A stretch of 64,000 nt of DNA from assembly GCA_002118135.1 (NCBI GenBank), contig BDIU01000239.1, positions 1 through 64,000 on the forward strand, given 5' to 3'. Below are positions 46,691 through 58,826 of the stretch, piece after piece. Both the position numbers and the translations under genes were made by a program. The notes under the pieces are model-generated. The model searched no databases. It was not told where the DNA came from and was given only the letters and a program-made list of their open reading frames with translations. The first letter of the stretch is position 1, and the number at the start of each line of letters is the position of its first letter. This DNA is from Trebouxia sp. TZW2008 (lineage: Eukaryota > Chlorophyta > Trebouxiophyceae > Trebouxiales > Trebouxiaceae).

Positions 46691-48786
46691 GCTGTGCAGC
46701 ATGATGCGTCATGGCAGCACGACAAGTAATCAATCACTGGGTCTAGAAGCCAATGACAGACATCTGGACATACAGGAGCCAGCTTGAGTTATTCTTGATT
46801 GTTCAACTAGTGATACACAAGTTGATCCTGAATGTCTGTCTGTCATCAAGGAGGCTCTGAACCACAGCACACACAGCAGATGGCCGCACATTCAAGCCAC
46901 AGCGCTCACAGCACACAACAGCAACTGAGTGCCAAAACAGCATGGCTTGTTTGCAACAGCTGCTAACTTCAAGTCAATAAGTTACCATGCATGAAACGCA
47001 ATAATGATATGCATTTCATTTTGTACAGTACATAACACCAATTCATAACATGAGTACATGATATGCAATACATGGTGTTTGAGAAGTGAAGTGCTGGGAT
47101 GCAGTGCAACCTTTCAAATCAAAGCGACACGCAACAGGTGTTACGCAATACGCAGGTGTTTTTTGGTATCAGTCACTGAATGAAAACGAGAGTGCGGTGA
47201 TTCACTGCCTCAACCTCAGCAGTCCTCCACTGCTGCAGGTCATTGCATTACATTCATAATAGCTCTGGGTGCTTTGCTGACAAACGCCAAAGACTGTTAT
47301 TTTAGTTTGAATCGTGTCCTGTGGCCCCCCCTGTTGGGTCTCGAAAAGGACGTTCCAATGTGAATAACAAAACAGTAACAACAGCGCAGCAGTCAGCAAG
47401 CTGCACTCCTGAGGGGCTTTGCTAGAACATAATGGACTACACAAAAGACAAACATTGCTGACCTGCTCGGCCGCTGGCAAGCACAGGTCAGACTGTTTGG
47501 CTGTCATGCAGATTTTGTTCAGGGTTTTGAGCAGTGCAGCTGCCATGTTGCAGCCAGTCATAGAATCAAATTCAAGTCAGCTGGATGATAGTTAACCTGC
47601 TGTACATCCCTGCTGCATGCTGCTAGCTGTTGCATATGATCAGTGTGTGAACACCTTTGAGTGCTAGCATGCTGGCAAAAGGTCACATCGCATGCGTGCA
47701 TGCAGGCTTTGACTTATTTTGTGGGATTCAATGTGTGCGCAACAGCGGGAACTTTCAGCTTGCCTTGGCAATGTCCAAGGAAGGGTCCAAAGCTAGTCAT
47801 GTGCAAGTCATGATCAGACTGAAAGGATGACTTAGTTTGTGTGACCCAATGTGCACCAATCAGCAGCTACATTTGCCTCAGCAGTGCATTGCTCAGGCAG
47901 ATCTCAAAGCTGGTCATTTGCGAAACAGATCAGTCATCTGGCACAACAACCAGCTCCAGTATCAATGTATTGTTTTGACTTGCTGTATTTTGTGTTGCCA
48001 GCTGCGAAGAATGAATTTTTGGGATGCAGCTGTAGTCTGATAATATGTGCAGTAACGCTTGGCTTTAAGCTGATGTCAAAGGCATGGCATATATGGTTTT
48101 GACAAAAACTTCTAGGAATGCTCCAGAATTTGGCGTCAAGAATTTATACACATGCAGTTGACATCATCTTTGAACCAAGCACAACTGTGAATTGTAACAG
48201 ACTGCAATCTGTCTCCTCAGACACAGCTAGCGGAGAAGAATGCCGCAGGACCTGCATGGCACTGTGATGCATAATTTTCCTGCAATGGAAGTCTGTCTAG
48301 GCACCACAGCAACATATGACATTTGGCGCAGTGAAATTCCTTGTGGGCCGCAAAGCTGGTCGATCATCACAAGCATTGTGTCCTTACACAGAGCAGCAGA
48401 GTTGTCAGCTTGCTATAATGGCACACACACAAAGAGCAGCCTATGTCAGAACAGTGCAATGAGAGTGCAATGCAACAGCAGGCTGTTGTCTCAACTCATC
48501 TGTACTCCTGCTTGCATGTCACACGATGCAAGACTGCCGCTGCATGTGAAACTGAAACTTAAGCTTGATACAGTCAGCTTGGCCTGAGCCCCTGTGTGTA
48601 TGTCTGCAATCACAACAGCTCTAGGTGCTTAGCACATAATACCACCTCTTTCCTGCTGAGCAAATCCTGACGGGAAGCAACAGGATGACAAGTTTCATCT
48701 GACTGCATCTGGGCTCGTGAGGCACTCAATCTCATGTGCCCAGGTAGGTGTCAGATTGAGCTTGTCACCTGTGCTATTGTCAGCAG
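46691..48786. other. Unassigned region
   Basis: A minus-strand stretch at 47466-47561 (NMAAALLKTLNKICMTAKQS, ending at a GTCAGC donor) is exon-like but isolated. Nothing else is recognised. Confidence 0.3.
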
Positions 48787-49204
48787 GCCTTGTGCTTCAG
48801 TCAGGTTGAGATAGGCAAAGTTCTGCAACAATGGCGCCATTTTGTACAGACCAACAATGGCATCAGGCATTGGCATCATCAGGGCCCTACCCTCAACCCC
48901 ATACCTCCCCACCTCTGGACACCATGCAGTGTCTGTATGGCATGCTTCATCAGGCTGTATCTGGACCCCTGGTGCCTATCTGCCAGGGGTCTGAGGTGCC
49001 TAGCTGCAGCCAGATTGAGCTTGTCACCTACCGTGCTACTGCCAGCAGGTCTTGTGCTTCAGTCAACACATGACAGCGAAAGTTGTGTGACAATGGAGCC
49101 ATTGTATGCAAACAACAATCGTGTCAGGCACTGGCATGATCATGGCCCTACCCTCACCCCCATCCCTCCCCATCTCATGACATCATGCACTGCCTGTATG
49201 GCAT
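48787..49204 (+). repeat. Two tandem copies of a repeat of about 250 bp
   Basis: CAGCAGGCCTTGTGCTTCAG at 48781 and CAGCAGGTCTTGTGCTTCAG at 49044 open two units that share a GGCCCTACCCTCA..CCC block and end in a TGTATGGCATG motif. A third, partial copy lies at 51030-51300. Confidence 0.8.
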
Positions 49205-49222
49205 GAAACCACATTTGTTGTA

Positions 49223-49302
49223 CAACATTGAATTGAGAAAGTTGTTGGGGATTTCCCCAACACATCCGATCAGACTTGTTGGCTGGCTAAAGGATGTAAA
49301 AC
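49223..49302 (+). repeat. Dispersed 80-bp element, copy 2
   Basis: This is the inverted counterpart of 31043-31122. Here it interrupts a duplicated block: the related copy at 51030-51300 runs from GGCATGG to TACTGGGTATTGG without it. A CT run follows at 49303-49319. It contains the palindrome GTTGGGGATTTCCCCAAC. Confidence 0.85.
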
Positions 49303-49319
49303 CTCTCTCTCTCTCTCTA

Positions 49320-51695
49320 CTGGGTATTGGTTCTGCTGGACCCACTGCGTGTCTCACTGATAGATCTGCAGCTTGTTTGCCTGCATGTAATTGCTGGGGT
49401 GGAAGTCTATGTTAACAGCGGATTGAGACGGTGTTGACTTTGACACAGATCCAAGCATTACCGCGCATGCAGCTTGTGATGCAGCAGTGCCCCCTGTAGG
49501 TGCTACTGTTACTGCGCAACCTGCGTGGTATGAGTGTGTTTGTGCTGGGTAGCAGGTACACACCGCTGATGTGCTCTGTTGCCCACTCACAAACAGAGCT
49601 AGTGTGCAACTTGCGGTCTAGTTCACACCTCAGGCAATGACAGGCTGCTGATTAGCAATTCTGCTTCTGTGCTTGATACTGATGGTAGTTGCAAAGGAAG
49701 GTAAATCCAAGCCTTCCATGACACAATCGGTTTTGAATATCTTATTTTGCCTGCACATTTTGCACCAAGCCACATGCGACTGACATGAACCCGCCCCTTT
49801 TTTGCTCAATTCCAGCCATTAAGGTAGCATGCTTCATCACACTATCCCTGCACGCAAATGGCTTGAGGAGCATAGCCTTTGCTTCATGCCTTATGGTTGC
49901 TGGCGCTGTGTGACACAGCATACTGGGTTCTCCATTGTTGGCAATGCAGTTTGGTCAAACAAGAGTTATGTGATGCCATAATGCTAGGGAGCTAACATCA
50001 TCAGTGTTGTCAGACAATATGGCGCTGTCTGACGCAACATGCTTTTCTTTCTATTGCTGGAACGGTGAAACAGCCAAAACAGAATGATGTCTTGATGCCA
50101 GAGATCTGACGTCATCAGTGATGTCAGACATTATGGCGCAAGTGGCCCATGGCTTGCTGATGCCCCCTGCAAGCAGATCTGCCGGTGTAAGCCATCTCTG
50201 CTGCAATGACTGCAGCAGCTCAGCTATCCAGCAGAATTAAGCTGCGTAAGTCACGGTGCTGCAGTCCGTTGCAGCATAGGTGGCATATACCAGCCTCACT
50301 TTTTGCCGCATTACAGAGTGACAGCAAACATCCTCTAAGGGTCATGACTCCGGCCTGCTTGTCTTGTATGCCTTGCTGCTTTTTGAGCCACACTGGCGTG
50401 CCTGGGGGTGCAGCTGCGGTCTGATCAGATGCGCAGGGGTGCTTGTCATCAGTTTGACGCCAAGAGCGGGTGCAGCCGTTCTTGCCGTCACACTTGTGCT
50501 AGGCATTATGGTGCATATGACTTGTGGCGTCGTGACGTCCCCTGCAGGCAATCCCGCCAGTCTATCAACTCTGACGGGATGACTGTCCTTGCACAGAATA
50601 GTACAATTTCTGATATCATAACAGCTTGCTGTGATGGCACAGACTGCAACATAAACCTGTGTGTGTGTACAAGGCACTGTGCACCATCAGCAGCAGTAGA
50701 ATACTGTCCCAGCGACTGAGCATCCCTGATGAAGTCTTATGCAGTGCAACACTACAGTTTGTGTAGGAAGCTGAATTTTGAGCCCCATTATATGTTTGGC
50801 CAGATGAATGATGTGTTGCATAGAGCATCAGCCATCACACCATCTCTACATCTGCACTAGCACTTCTTTGTTGGGTTCCCGCCGGCTGATGGTAGCAAGG
50901 AGACAAGCTTCACCAGATAGAATTTGCACACTCAAGCATACTCTAGATGTTGAAGCCTGCCACCTGTTGCATTGTCTAAAGGCCTCAGGGTACAGTGCAA
51001 GAGTAGACAGTTGCAGTCATGCACCGCTGATGCCATTGCATACACACCAACATCTGTATCAGGCACGGACACCAGGGCCTTGTCCTCAACCCTATTTCTC
51101 TCCATTGCATGACATCATGCAGTGTCTGGGTGGCATGGTACAAACTTCCTCATACTGGGTATTGGTTCTGCTGGACGCACTGCATGGCTCAGGGATACAC
51201 ATGCAATTGAGTGACTTGCTCGAGACTGCTGGGGCAACAGTCTATGTCAAGAGTGCGTTGAAACAGTCTTGGCATTGACACAGATCCAAGCATTGTCATG
51301 CATGCAGCCTAGTGCAAATATGCCCCCTACATGCACTCTGCCCATGTAGACCTCTCATGATGTGACAGCTGTCAAACTCCGCTTGTTTGTTGTCACTGCA
51401 TAGACATCAACAAAACCCAGTGTGTTCTGCGGGCATGCATGTAGTTCAACAGCAAACTTGCTTTGGCTATTTGAGCCTCAATGCTTGAGTGTCACTGCTG
51501 ACGCTTTTCAAGCTGAAACATGGGCCTTACCTGACCTACTTGGCCTGCATTACCTATGCCGCATGTGCATGTGCCAGCACACCACCTCCGTGTGAAATGA
51601 AACCACCTCTCTCCTGCTGAGTTTCAGCCTGCAGTTGAACAGGTGCAACGCATCACCATGCCCCTGCGTGGTTGATGCATGCATAACAGCCCAGT
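49320..51695. other. Repeat-rich unassigned region
   Basis: It includes a paired block near 50003 and 50110 (CATCAGTG..GTCAGACA..ATGGCGC, about 107 bp apart) and a partial copy (51030-51300) of sequences at 49100-49480. No gene is recognised. Confidence 0.4.
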
Positions 51696-51894
51696 ATGCC
51701 TCAAACATGCACAGGCAGTCTTGTGGAGCACGCTCTTACTTCTGCTGCCTCTGAATTGCTCTGGCAGTCTAGTGAAGCACACAACAAAATATCACTTGAC
51801 ATGGAGTCAGATGTATGCACAGCATGTCTGAATCTGCCTGCAGATGAAAGACGTGCAGTCTCCCAGACATACTCCAGAAGGGCAAGAATCAGAG
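51696..51894 (+). CDS. Possible first exon, hypothetical protein
   Basis: ATG at 51696 opens MPQTCTGSLVEHALTSAASE.. and continues through CTACLNLPADERRAVSQTYS then RRARIRG, ending at a GTACTG donor-like site at about 51895. Composition and length look coding. No family or following exon is recognised. Confidence 0.3.
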
Positions 51895-53365
51895 GTACTG
51901 TCACAATTGCAACATTCACTTGCAATTGCCAACAGATGCAGCATGTTACAGAACATGCTGCAGAACACAGCATGGCTGTGTCTGTTTGAAAATAGCTAGC
52001 TTGTAGATTTAACGGCTTTGAAAACCATCATGCTCTGCTGAAGTCACAAGCGCCCCAACATAACGAAGGGATAAGGCCCAGTGGTTTCATGAGTGCAAGC
52101 AATCAAAGACTGCAAAAAGGCCTTTGCAAGTCTGTGGCACATTGCATGGGTCTCGAGTTCCCAACACACAAGTGTTGACGAGTGCTTGCGGAATTGGTTG
52201 CATGCACAACACACAGCTGCAGCAAATTGGCCGCTGTACAGCAAGAAATGCTGCCAGACTGGTCAACGTTCATGGAACGGGCCATTGAATGACATGGTAA
52301 AACTAAATTTGATGACTGCGTAATCACTCCACAGCATGCACAAGGTTAGCAGAGCAATCACAGTTGAGGATGCTAAAGCTTCCGCGAGCTTGCAACTCAC
52401 CACCGGCATGCACTCTGCTATAAGTTGTCAAACCAATATTGCTAGCGACTGCACTGCACAAACTCATATACTGAACGAAAGCAGGATATGCAGGAAAGCA
52501 ATGGCATGTATAGTCCCTGTCACAGACGCTGAAGCTGTCTTATTGCAAGTATGGATATCTACAATCTAGCTATATATAGTTAGGCCCTCTAAACAGGAGA
52601 AGGCTGAAGTCCAGCATTCAGGATAAGACACACTAGCCAACAGAAACATGATTAACCCTGAAAACGCTCACTTAGTAAGGCCAGTTAGCAGGGGACTGAC
52701 AGCATTGTCTTGTAAGGTGTTTCTGGAATCAGCATTAGCTATAATCAGGGGGACAGAAAGTGGGCTATGATAATGCAAGCGACCACATCTTGCAATCTAT
52801 GCCGCACTCAAGGCAAAAAGCTGCACGTATCCTGAGTTACTACAATAAGGGTGAACCATGCAAACAGAGGGCAAGAAAATACCAAAAGGGAAAAGGGGTT
52901 TGCAACTCACGACATCAACTATCCTGAAAATATTGTTGTCTGTCTGCAGAGATTTAGCCGCTGCAAAAGTGCACATCTTGTTAGTAGTCAAAACTGAAGA
53001 ACACAAGACAGATCTAGACTGTCACCTGAGTGTTAATAGCTGGACACAGACAGTAACAGTAGTATGGTCGACACTAGACTAGCTTCACATCTGTCATGAG
53101 GCATGCTGTACTATCTTTGAACCTGATAGACCCTGAACACAGAGACAGTACCATTATCATTGGGGCCGTGAGCCTGAAAAGGATTGTCGTATAGCTGCTG
53201 GCTGACTGGAGCAGGAGAGCCTCAGCACAATATCAGCACTGATCGTGTTGCAGTCACTGCACTGAATGCTGCCCATGAGTGCCCAGAACACCATGTTATG
53301 CCGCAATGTATCCCCAAAACAGGGCAGAGATGACAGTGATTATATCTGCCAAAATTTGCGAGCAT
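51895..53365. other. Intergenic region
   Basis: Short open frames on both strands only. I see no recognised gene, RNA or array. Confidence 0.35.
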
Positions 53366-53637
53366 CAGCGCCTCATCTTGATCATCATCACATGTCACTG
53401 ACGGCATGCAAATTTGTCAGAATACTGAACAGTCAGACTTCCAACCTGATCATCATCACAAGGTGCAAATTGCAGAGCGCTGTTGGCATGTGTCACCCCA
53501 TGAGAAAAGCCGCATCTGTCATGATCCTGTATCATCAGGCTTCATCTTGATCATCGTCATGAGGTCCGTAATGTGCTGCACCAAGTGATTGAGTCGCCCC
53601 GGTCAGAAAAGCCATATCTGTCAAAATTCTTGGATTA
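53366..53637 (-). repeat. Downstream copies of F-box gene terminal exon
   Basis: The end of the coding region (+ strand CATCCTGATCATCCTCGCGT.. GCCGTAATGTGCTGCACC) is echoed at about 53540-53585 and less well near 53440 and 53371. On the minus strand the best copy reads GAAHYGPHDDDQDEA, compared with GAAHYGPREDDQDEV in the gene. Confidence 0.8.
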
Positions 53638-56600
53638 TCAGACTTCATCCTGATCATCCTCGCGTGGGCCGTAATGTGCTGCACCATTTGCATGAGTCAC
53701 CCCCATCAAAAATGCTGAGGAGCATCTGTCCAGCTTCCGCCAAACAAACAGCACGCTGCCAAAAGTGAACTTGGCGCCAACAATTGCCAAGGCTCCAGCC
53801 ACCAGGAAGCTGGCCACCATGAAGAAGGGGAAGAAGAAGACTAGGGTGAAGAAGACCAACATGACGCTGATGTACAATATGAAAAAGCAGAAAACTGCTG
53901 CTGAAATGAGGACAGTCAAGGGTAAGGAGTCCTCTCTGGCGTGAAAGATTCTGAGCTTGCGGTGATGTGCTGCTGGTGTGGCGACTAGCACTGTATCCAT
54001 TAGGTTCATCCATCTAGGCATGTCTGACCTTTCTGCACAGTCATCACACACAGATTTCAGAATAGAGCTGTTTGACTCTTTGCTGGTGTAGTCACTAGCA
54101 CTGTAGCATTGTTTTGTACCCATTAAGCCAGGCATGTCTTGCCTTTCTGCACAGCCACATTCAACACACATGTCAGTACAGACCATTTTAAACCTTTGCT
54201 CAGGCAGACAACAACACTGTATCCATTAGATGTATCCATTAGATGCATCCATCTGGGCCTGTCTGGTCTGCAAAGACATCACATGCCAATGTCAGTGCAG
54301 ACCATTTTGAACATTTGCTCAGGCAGACATCATCACTGTGTCCATTAAGTTCATCCAGCGAGGGATGACTGACCTTGCTGCATAGCCATTGCACAGACAC
54401 ACATCAGTACAGCACGCACATCCCACACATGTCTCTAGTACTACACATCATTAACACACTGACGATTGTTTTCTGAGTTTTGCAGGCTCAGCAGTGCTGA
54501 TCATGAGCTTTCACCAGCTGCTGCACCTAAGCTGATGAAGTTTGACAAAGTGCTTTGACATACACAAACAAATCACAATGTGAAGCGAAAGCAACAGAAG
54601 CAGAACGGCATGGATAAACAGAATCTAGACAAGGATTCCTGCATGATGACTCATCTTCAGATGAGACAAATCACAAATGACCAGCTACATGGGCACAAAC
54701 ACAGACACTGCCGAACTGCCTCTGTCAAGCAATTTGGCTCGATGCAGAAGCTTGCATGGCATGTAGCTCATGCAACTGTCAAAACCAAAGCTCTGCCAAC
54801 ACTCACTATATCGTCAGCGCTGGAGGCAGCTGTTTGGTGAGCTCTTGAGCAATTATTAGGCACCCAGTGAAGACTCATAGCGGATATCAGACCAGGCCAG
54901 TGGACGACACAAGAGAGCATACATTTATGCAACTCACGTCAGCTGCAAATGCAAGGCTCAAGAAAAGCTTACCATCTCGCCAACACTGCAGGCGGCTGTT
55001 GGGTGAGCTCTTGAGCAAGCGGTAAGCTCCCAATGTAGACACATTGCAGCCATCAAACCTAAGGAAGTACAGCTGCTTCATCTCCCTTGCAGCCGCCACA
55101 AGTGCCTTGTGCCCCTGCAAGCAAACACATCTTTTTGAAACACCATATGCTAATCAAGCATGAATATCTGCAGACAGAAGGGGTCCTTTTGACAGAGAAT
55201 CGAGCATTTTGGCATAATTGAGCTCAACCCATGCAAGCAGGAAGACAATGTGACTGTCCACATTATTGCCTGCATGAAAATTGAAAAATCCTTCCCTGGA
55301 TCAATGTGTCTACAATGCTAAAGTGAGACCTCCACCATGTTCAGCAATGCAGGTTGCGCTAGATTCTGTGCTGCATGCACCTGTAAGGCTGCACTGCCGT
55401 ACAGGTGTGAACAACAGAGAATCAGGACAGCCCAAAAGCTGAAAGTGGCCCTTGCTGACAATATGGCAAGATTTACAGGGATTTAAAATGCTGGCATGAT
55501 TCGTGTATCATCTCTGTGAGAATGCACTGTCCTCAAGAGTGGTCAATAGCTGACATTCAATTGCTTCCTTCTCATCAGGGGTGGGCAAGTCCATGTGCAT
55601 CGTTCATATGAAGCCAAATTGTAGGGCATGAAGCACAGCACAGCACAGCACAGCACAGCACAGCACAGCACAGCACAGCACAGCACTCACCACTGGTGTA
55701 TAGCTGACATCAAGCCGCTGTAACCCAGTCAAAGCAGGACTGACAGCTTGCAGCACTGGGCTGTCAAGCATAGTGTGACTAAGATCCAGCTGCTTCAAAT
55801 TGTGTAGCTTCCCCAGGACTTCCAGGTTGGGAGCCACCAGACAGGTTCTGGCCAGGTCTAGCATCTGTAGTGCTGTCAGGGGAGATAAGAAGTCTGCGTG
55901 GCCCTCGCCCCAGGGAGGGGTATCTGCATGAACCATTAGTCATCAACATTCAGCCAGATTGCAACAGCAAATTCATCTCACTGTACTACACATAAACAGT
56001 GTGAAACCACAGAAACTGTATAGTCACTGAAAGCACTTGGTATAGCTTCTCTGTTGCCGGCTTTGTGGGCAGTTTGCTGCCACACAAAGGGTCTTTCAGG
56101 GGCTTTAAGTCGACTTGACAATGACGTGATCAGCACCAGTTGAGTGACAACTGCGCCAGTGCAGCCTGCTGACAAAGCAATGAGGGCAACACAGAGTTGT
56201 GAGTCCAGAACCAATCATTGCAGCAGGAAATGACAGTAATGAGCCAGGAAAGGGACTTGGCAGTGACAAAGGCGGCCATCAAATCCAAAGTCAGAGCGCA
56301 GTGCATGAGCAAAAGCAGGCGATCACTGCACCAGAGTGCCACATCTCAAGGTAGGGCAAATACCTGATAGGTTGAGGTAGGTCAGGCGCGTCATGTTTGC
56401 CAGAATCATCAGACCCTGACTGGACAGGCACTGATGCCCAGACAGACTCAGATGCTGCATGTTGTCCAGCCCTGCAAAGCGTGCAATGCTGAGTTGTAGA
56501 TTAGGTGCAGATATATACTGGCCAAAGCTCAGGGTTTCATCTGCAAACAGGCCCTAGACGCTGAGGACTATACATATGCAAGAGGCCATGACCTTTGTCT

Positions 56601-58785
56601 TTGAATGCGCTAGTGCCTTGCATTGACTATAAGCTCAACAAGGCCGTTACTAAGACTTTGATGGGAGAAGACACCAGATTGCAGCGTCCCTCGAAGTGTA
56701 TGCAAGCTCTTTGTTTGGTGCTGAGAGACCCAGAGACAAGAACACATTTCTGTATATCAAGCGTGCACTGGTGTAGACATCTTGCATTACATACAGATAA
56801 GCATGGATGCAGAGACAGTGGCGTCAAAATACCTTTCAGTAAAGCACTATGAGTTAGCATTTACCTGCCAGGTTTGCAATGCCTGCATCTGAGATCTCAG
56901 TATCACGTTTGCACAGGGCATTGGATAGCTCCAGCACACTGCATGACACCATTGATACATTCAAGAAGCATGACTGCATCTGGCGTGTGGGCAGCGGCAT
57001 ATACAGCTGAGCTGCTTCAGCAGTGCAAATGCTGCGTACATGTAGAACGCACACTGTGTGTAAAACATGTGCATTGCAGCAAAAATGTTCAAATGACGCA
57101 GACAGGTGACTCGTGGCCTTTCTCTGCTCCATGTGCCTCCCTTCATCTTCAAGCATGTCACAGTGTGTGTGCAATGTTGCAATGAAGCTACCCTGAAGGT
57201 GCCCGCTGTGCAGATGACTGAGCTGTTTGTGCAGATGATTGAGCTGTTTGTGCAGCACTTAGCGAAAGCAACTGCTTGCAACCATGCAGCCTGTCATTGC
57301 TATTCACACCAGTTCCACACAGGGAGATGAAGAAAGGACGCATTCTCCCATAAGATCTATGAGGGCGCTGGAGAAGCCTAGGCCAGCGTCAGTCAAGTGG
57401 TATGAATGAGGCAGAATGCAACCGCCGCAATGTCAGAGCTTTTCAGATCATTTGCAGACAGAAGATGAAGAAGTTTCACCTGAGACTTGTGAGAGAAATG
57501 AAGAAGCCTAGTCCAACATCAGTGATGCGGTGTGAGTGGGGCAGAATGAGCTCCTGCAGGCCTGTCAACCCCCCCAGACCCCTCACCACCCCATTGGTGA
57601 CCCCAACCTTATCAAGCCTGAGCCTCCTGCACTTTGTACACATAGTCGCGCTGATGTGTGTTGATGCACTACCAAAGAGATGACATGCCCTTTGCAAGGA
57701 TCATAAACCCGAAGGTGGTGTGTCAGGTTGTATCGGTGTTACACACCAGGCAGTACAAGCACTCTTGATGGGTTTTCTGGTGCCCAGCCAGGCGCCAGAC
57801 CTGTGCTTGCAAATGTTGCAGCATGAGGTTTGATGGTCAAGATGGTGCAAACATGCTTAGAGACACGCTGGCTGTCTACAGAAAGCTTGTCACACATATG
57901 CACAGTCTGGTGTGTTGGTTGTCACAGCCGAGATAGGTCAAATGAGGTGCCCCAGCATGGAGTCGCCATGATGCATTGATTTGTGAGACATGAGCGGTGT
58001 TGCAATTCTGGGGCGCTGTACAAATGAGACGCGCGTAGCGGGTGGACCATGCAGATCCAGTCTTGCATGATACAACGAGTCAGTGTGAGGCCATGTCACT
58101 AATATATTACCTTACCTGAGGTTTGTGAATCAGGAAAGGTATTGCAGTTCAGGCGCTCTGTGCTGGTTCTGCATACCTTTCAGCCCCATGTCATCGACGT
58201 CTCATTTGCCTGAGATGAGTGGGAAAGAACAAGTGATGCAGTCCAACAGCACTGTGACCAAGAAGGCGCTCAGCAGCAAAGGTGGCCTATGCTGATGCAG
58301 CCTTGCATGATACAAAGGATCAATCTGTGATTGCGCCTAAGTAAACAGCCTTGCCTTAGGTTTGTGAGACAGGAAAGGTGTTGCAGTCCAGGCGCGCTGT
58401 GTCGGTTCTGTACGTCGCTCAGCTGCAGCTCTGTGAGCATTATAAGACTGGATAGGTTGTTGAGGGGCGGGAACCGCATATGGCAGGCTGGCTTGTCCTG
58501 GGCTTGCTGTACAGGACCCTGCATAAGTGTTGATAGGTATTCAGTCACTAGCAACAGCAGGTGTGAAGTCTGCAGAGTACAGCTTGTTGGTGCATCTAGC
58601 ACTGCCTCGTGGGGCAGACTGGCTTGTCCAGAGATTCCTGAACTGGACCCTGCATAGTTGAGAAGACTCCATAACAGCAGAAGTGCTGTGGAAGCAAGCA
58701 TGGCAAGCGTGCTGTGGGCCAGATGGCACACAGCCAGAGGAATCATCACATGTGAAACAGGGACTTGCATGAGCAGCTTAGAGGA

Positions 58786-58826
<41 letters not shown>

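Noticed and set aside
50408..50719. Cys-rich open frame on the plus strand
   Set aside because: No signal peptide, splice partners or recognisable spacing; composition reflects local repeats.
53638..54186. Independent small membrane-protein gene
   Set aside because: There is no good start codon context; its exon phase and acceptor match exon 8 of the F-box/LRR gene, and that gene otherwise lacks an end. Kept as the alternative in the findings.
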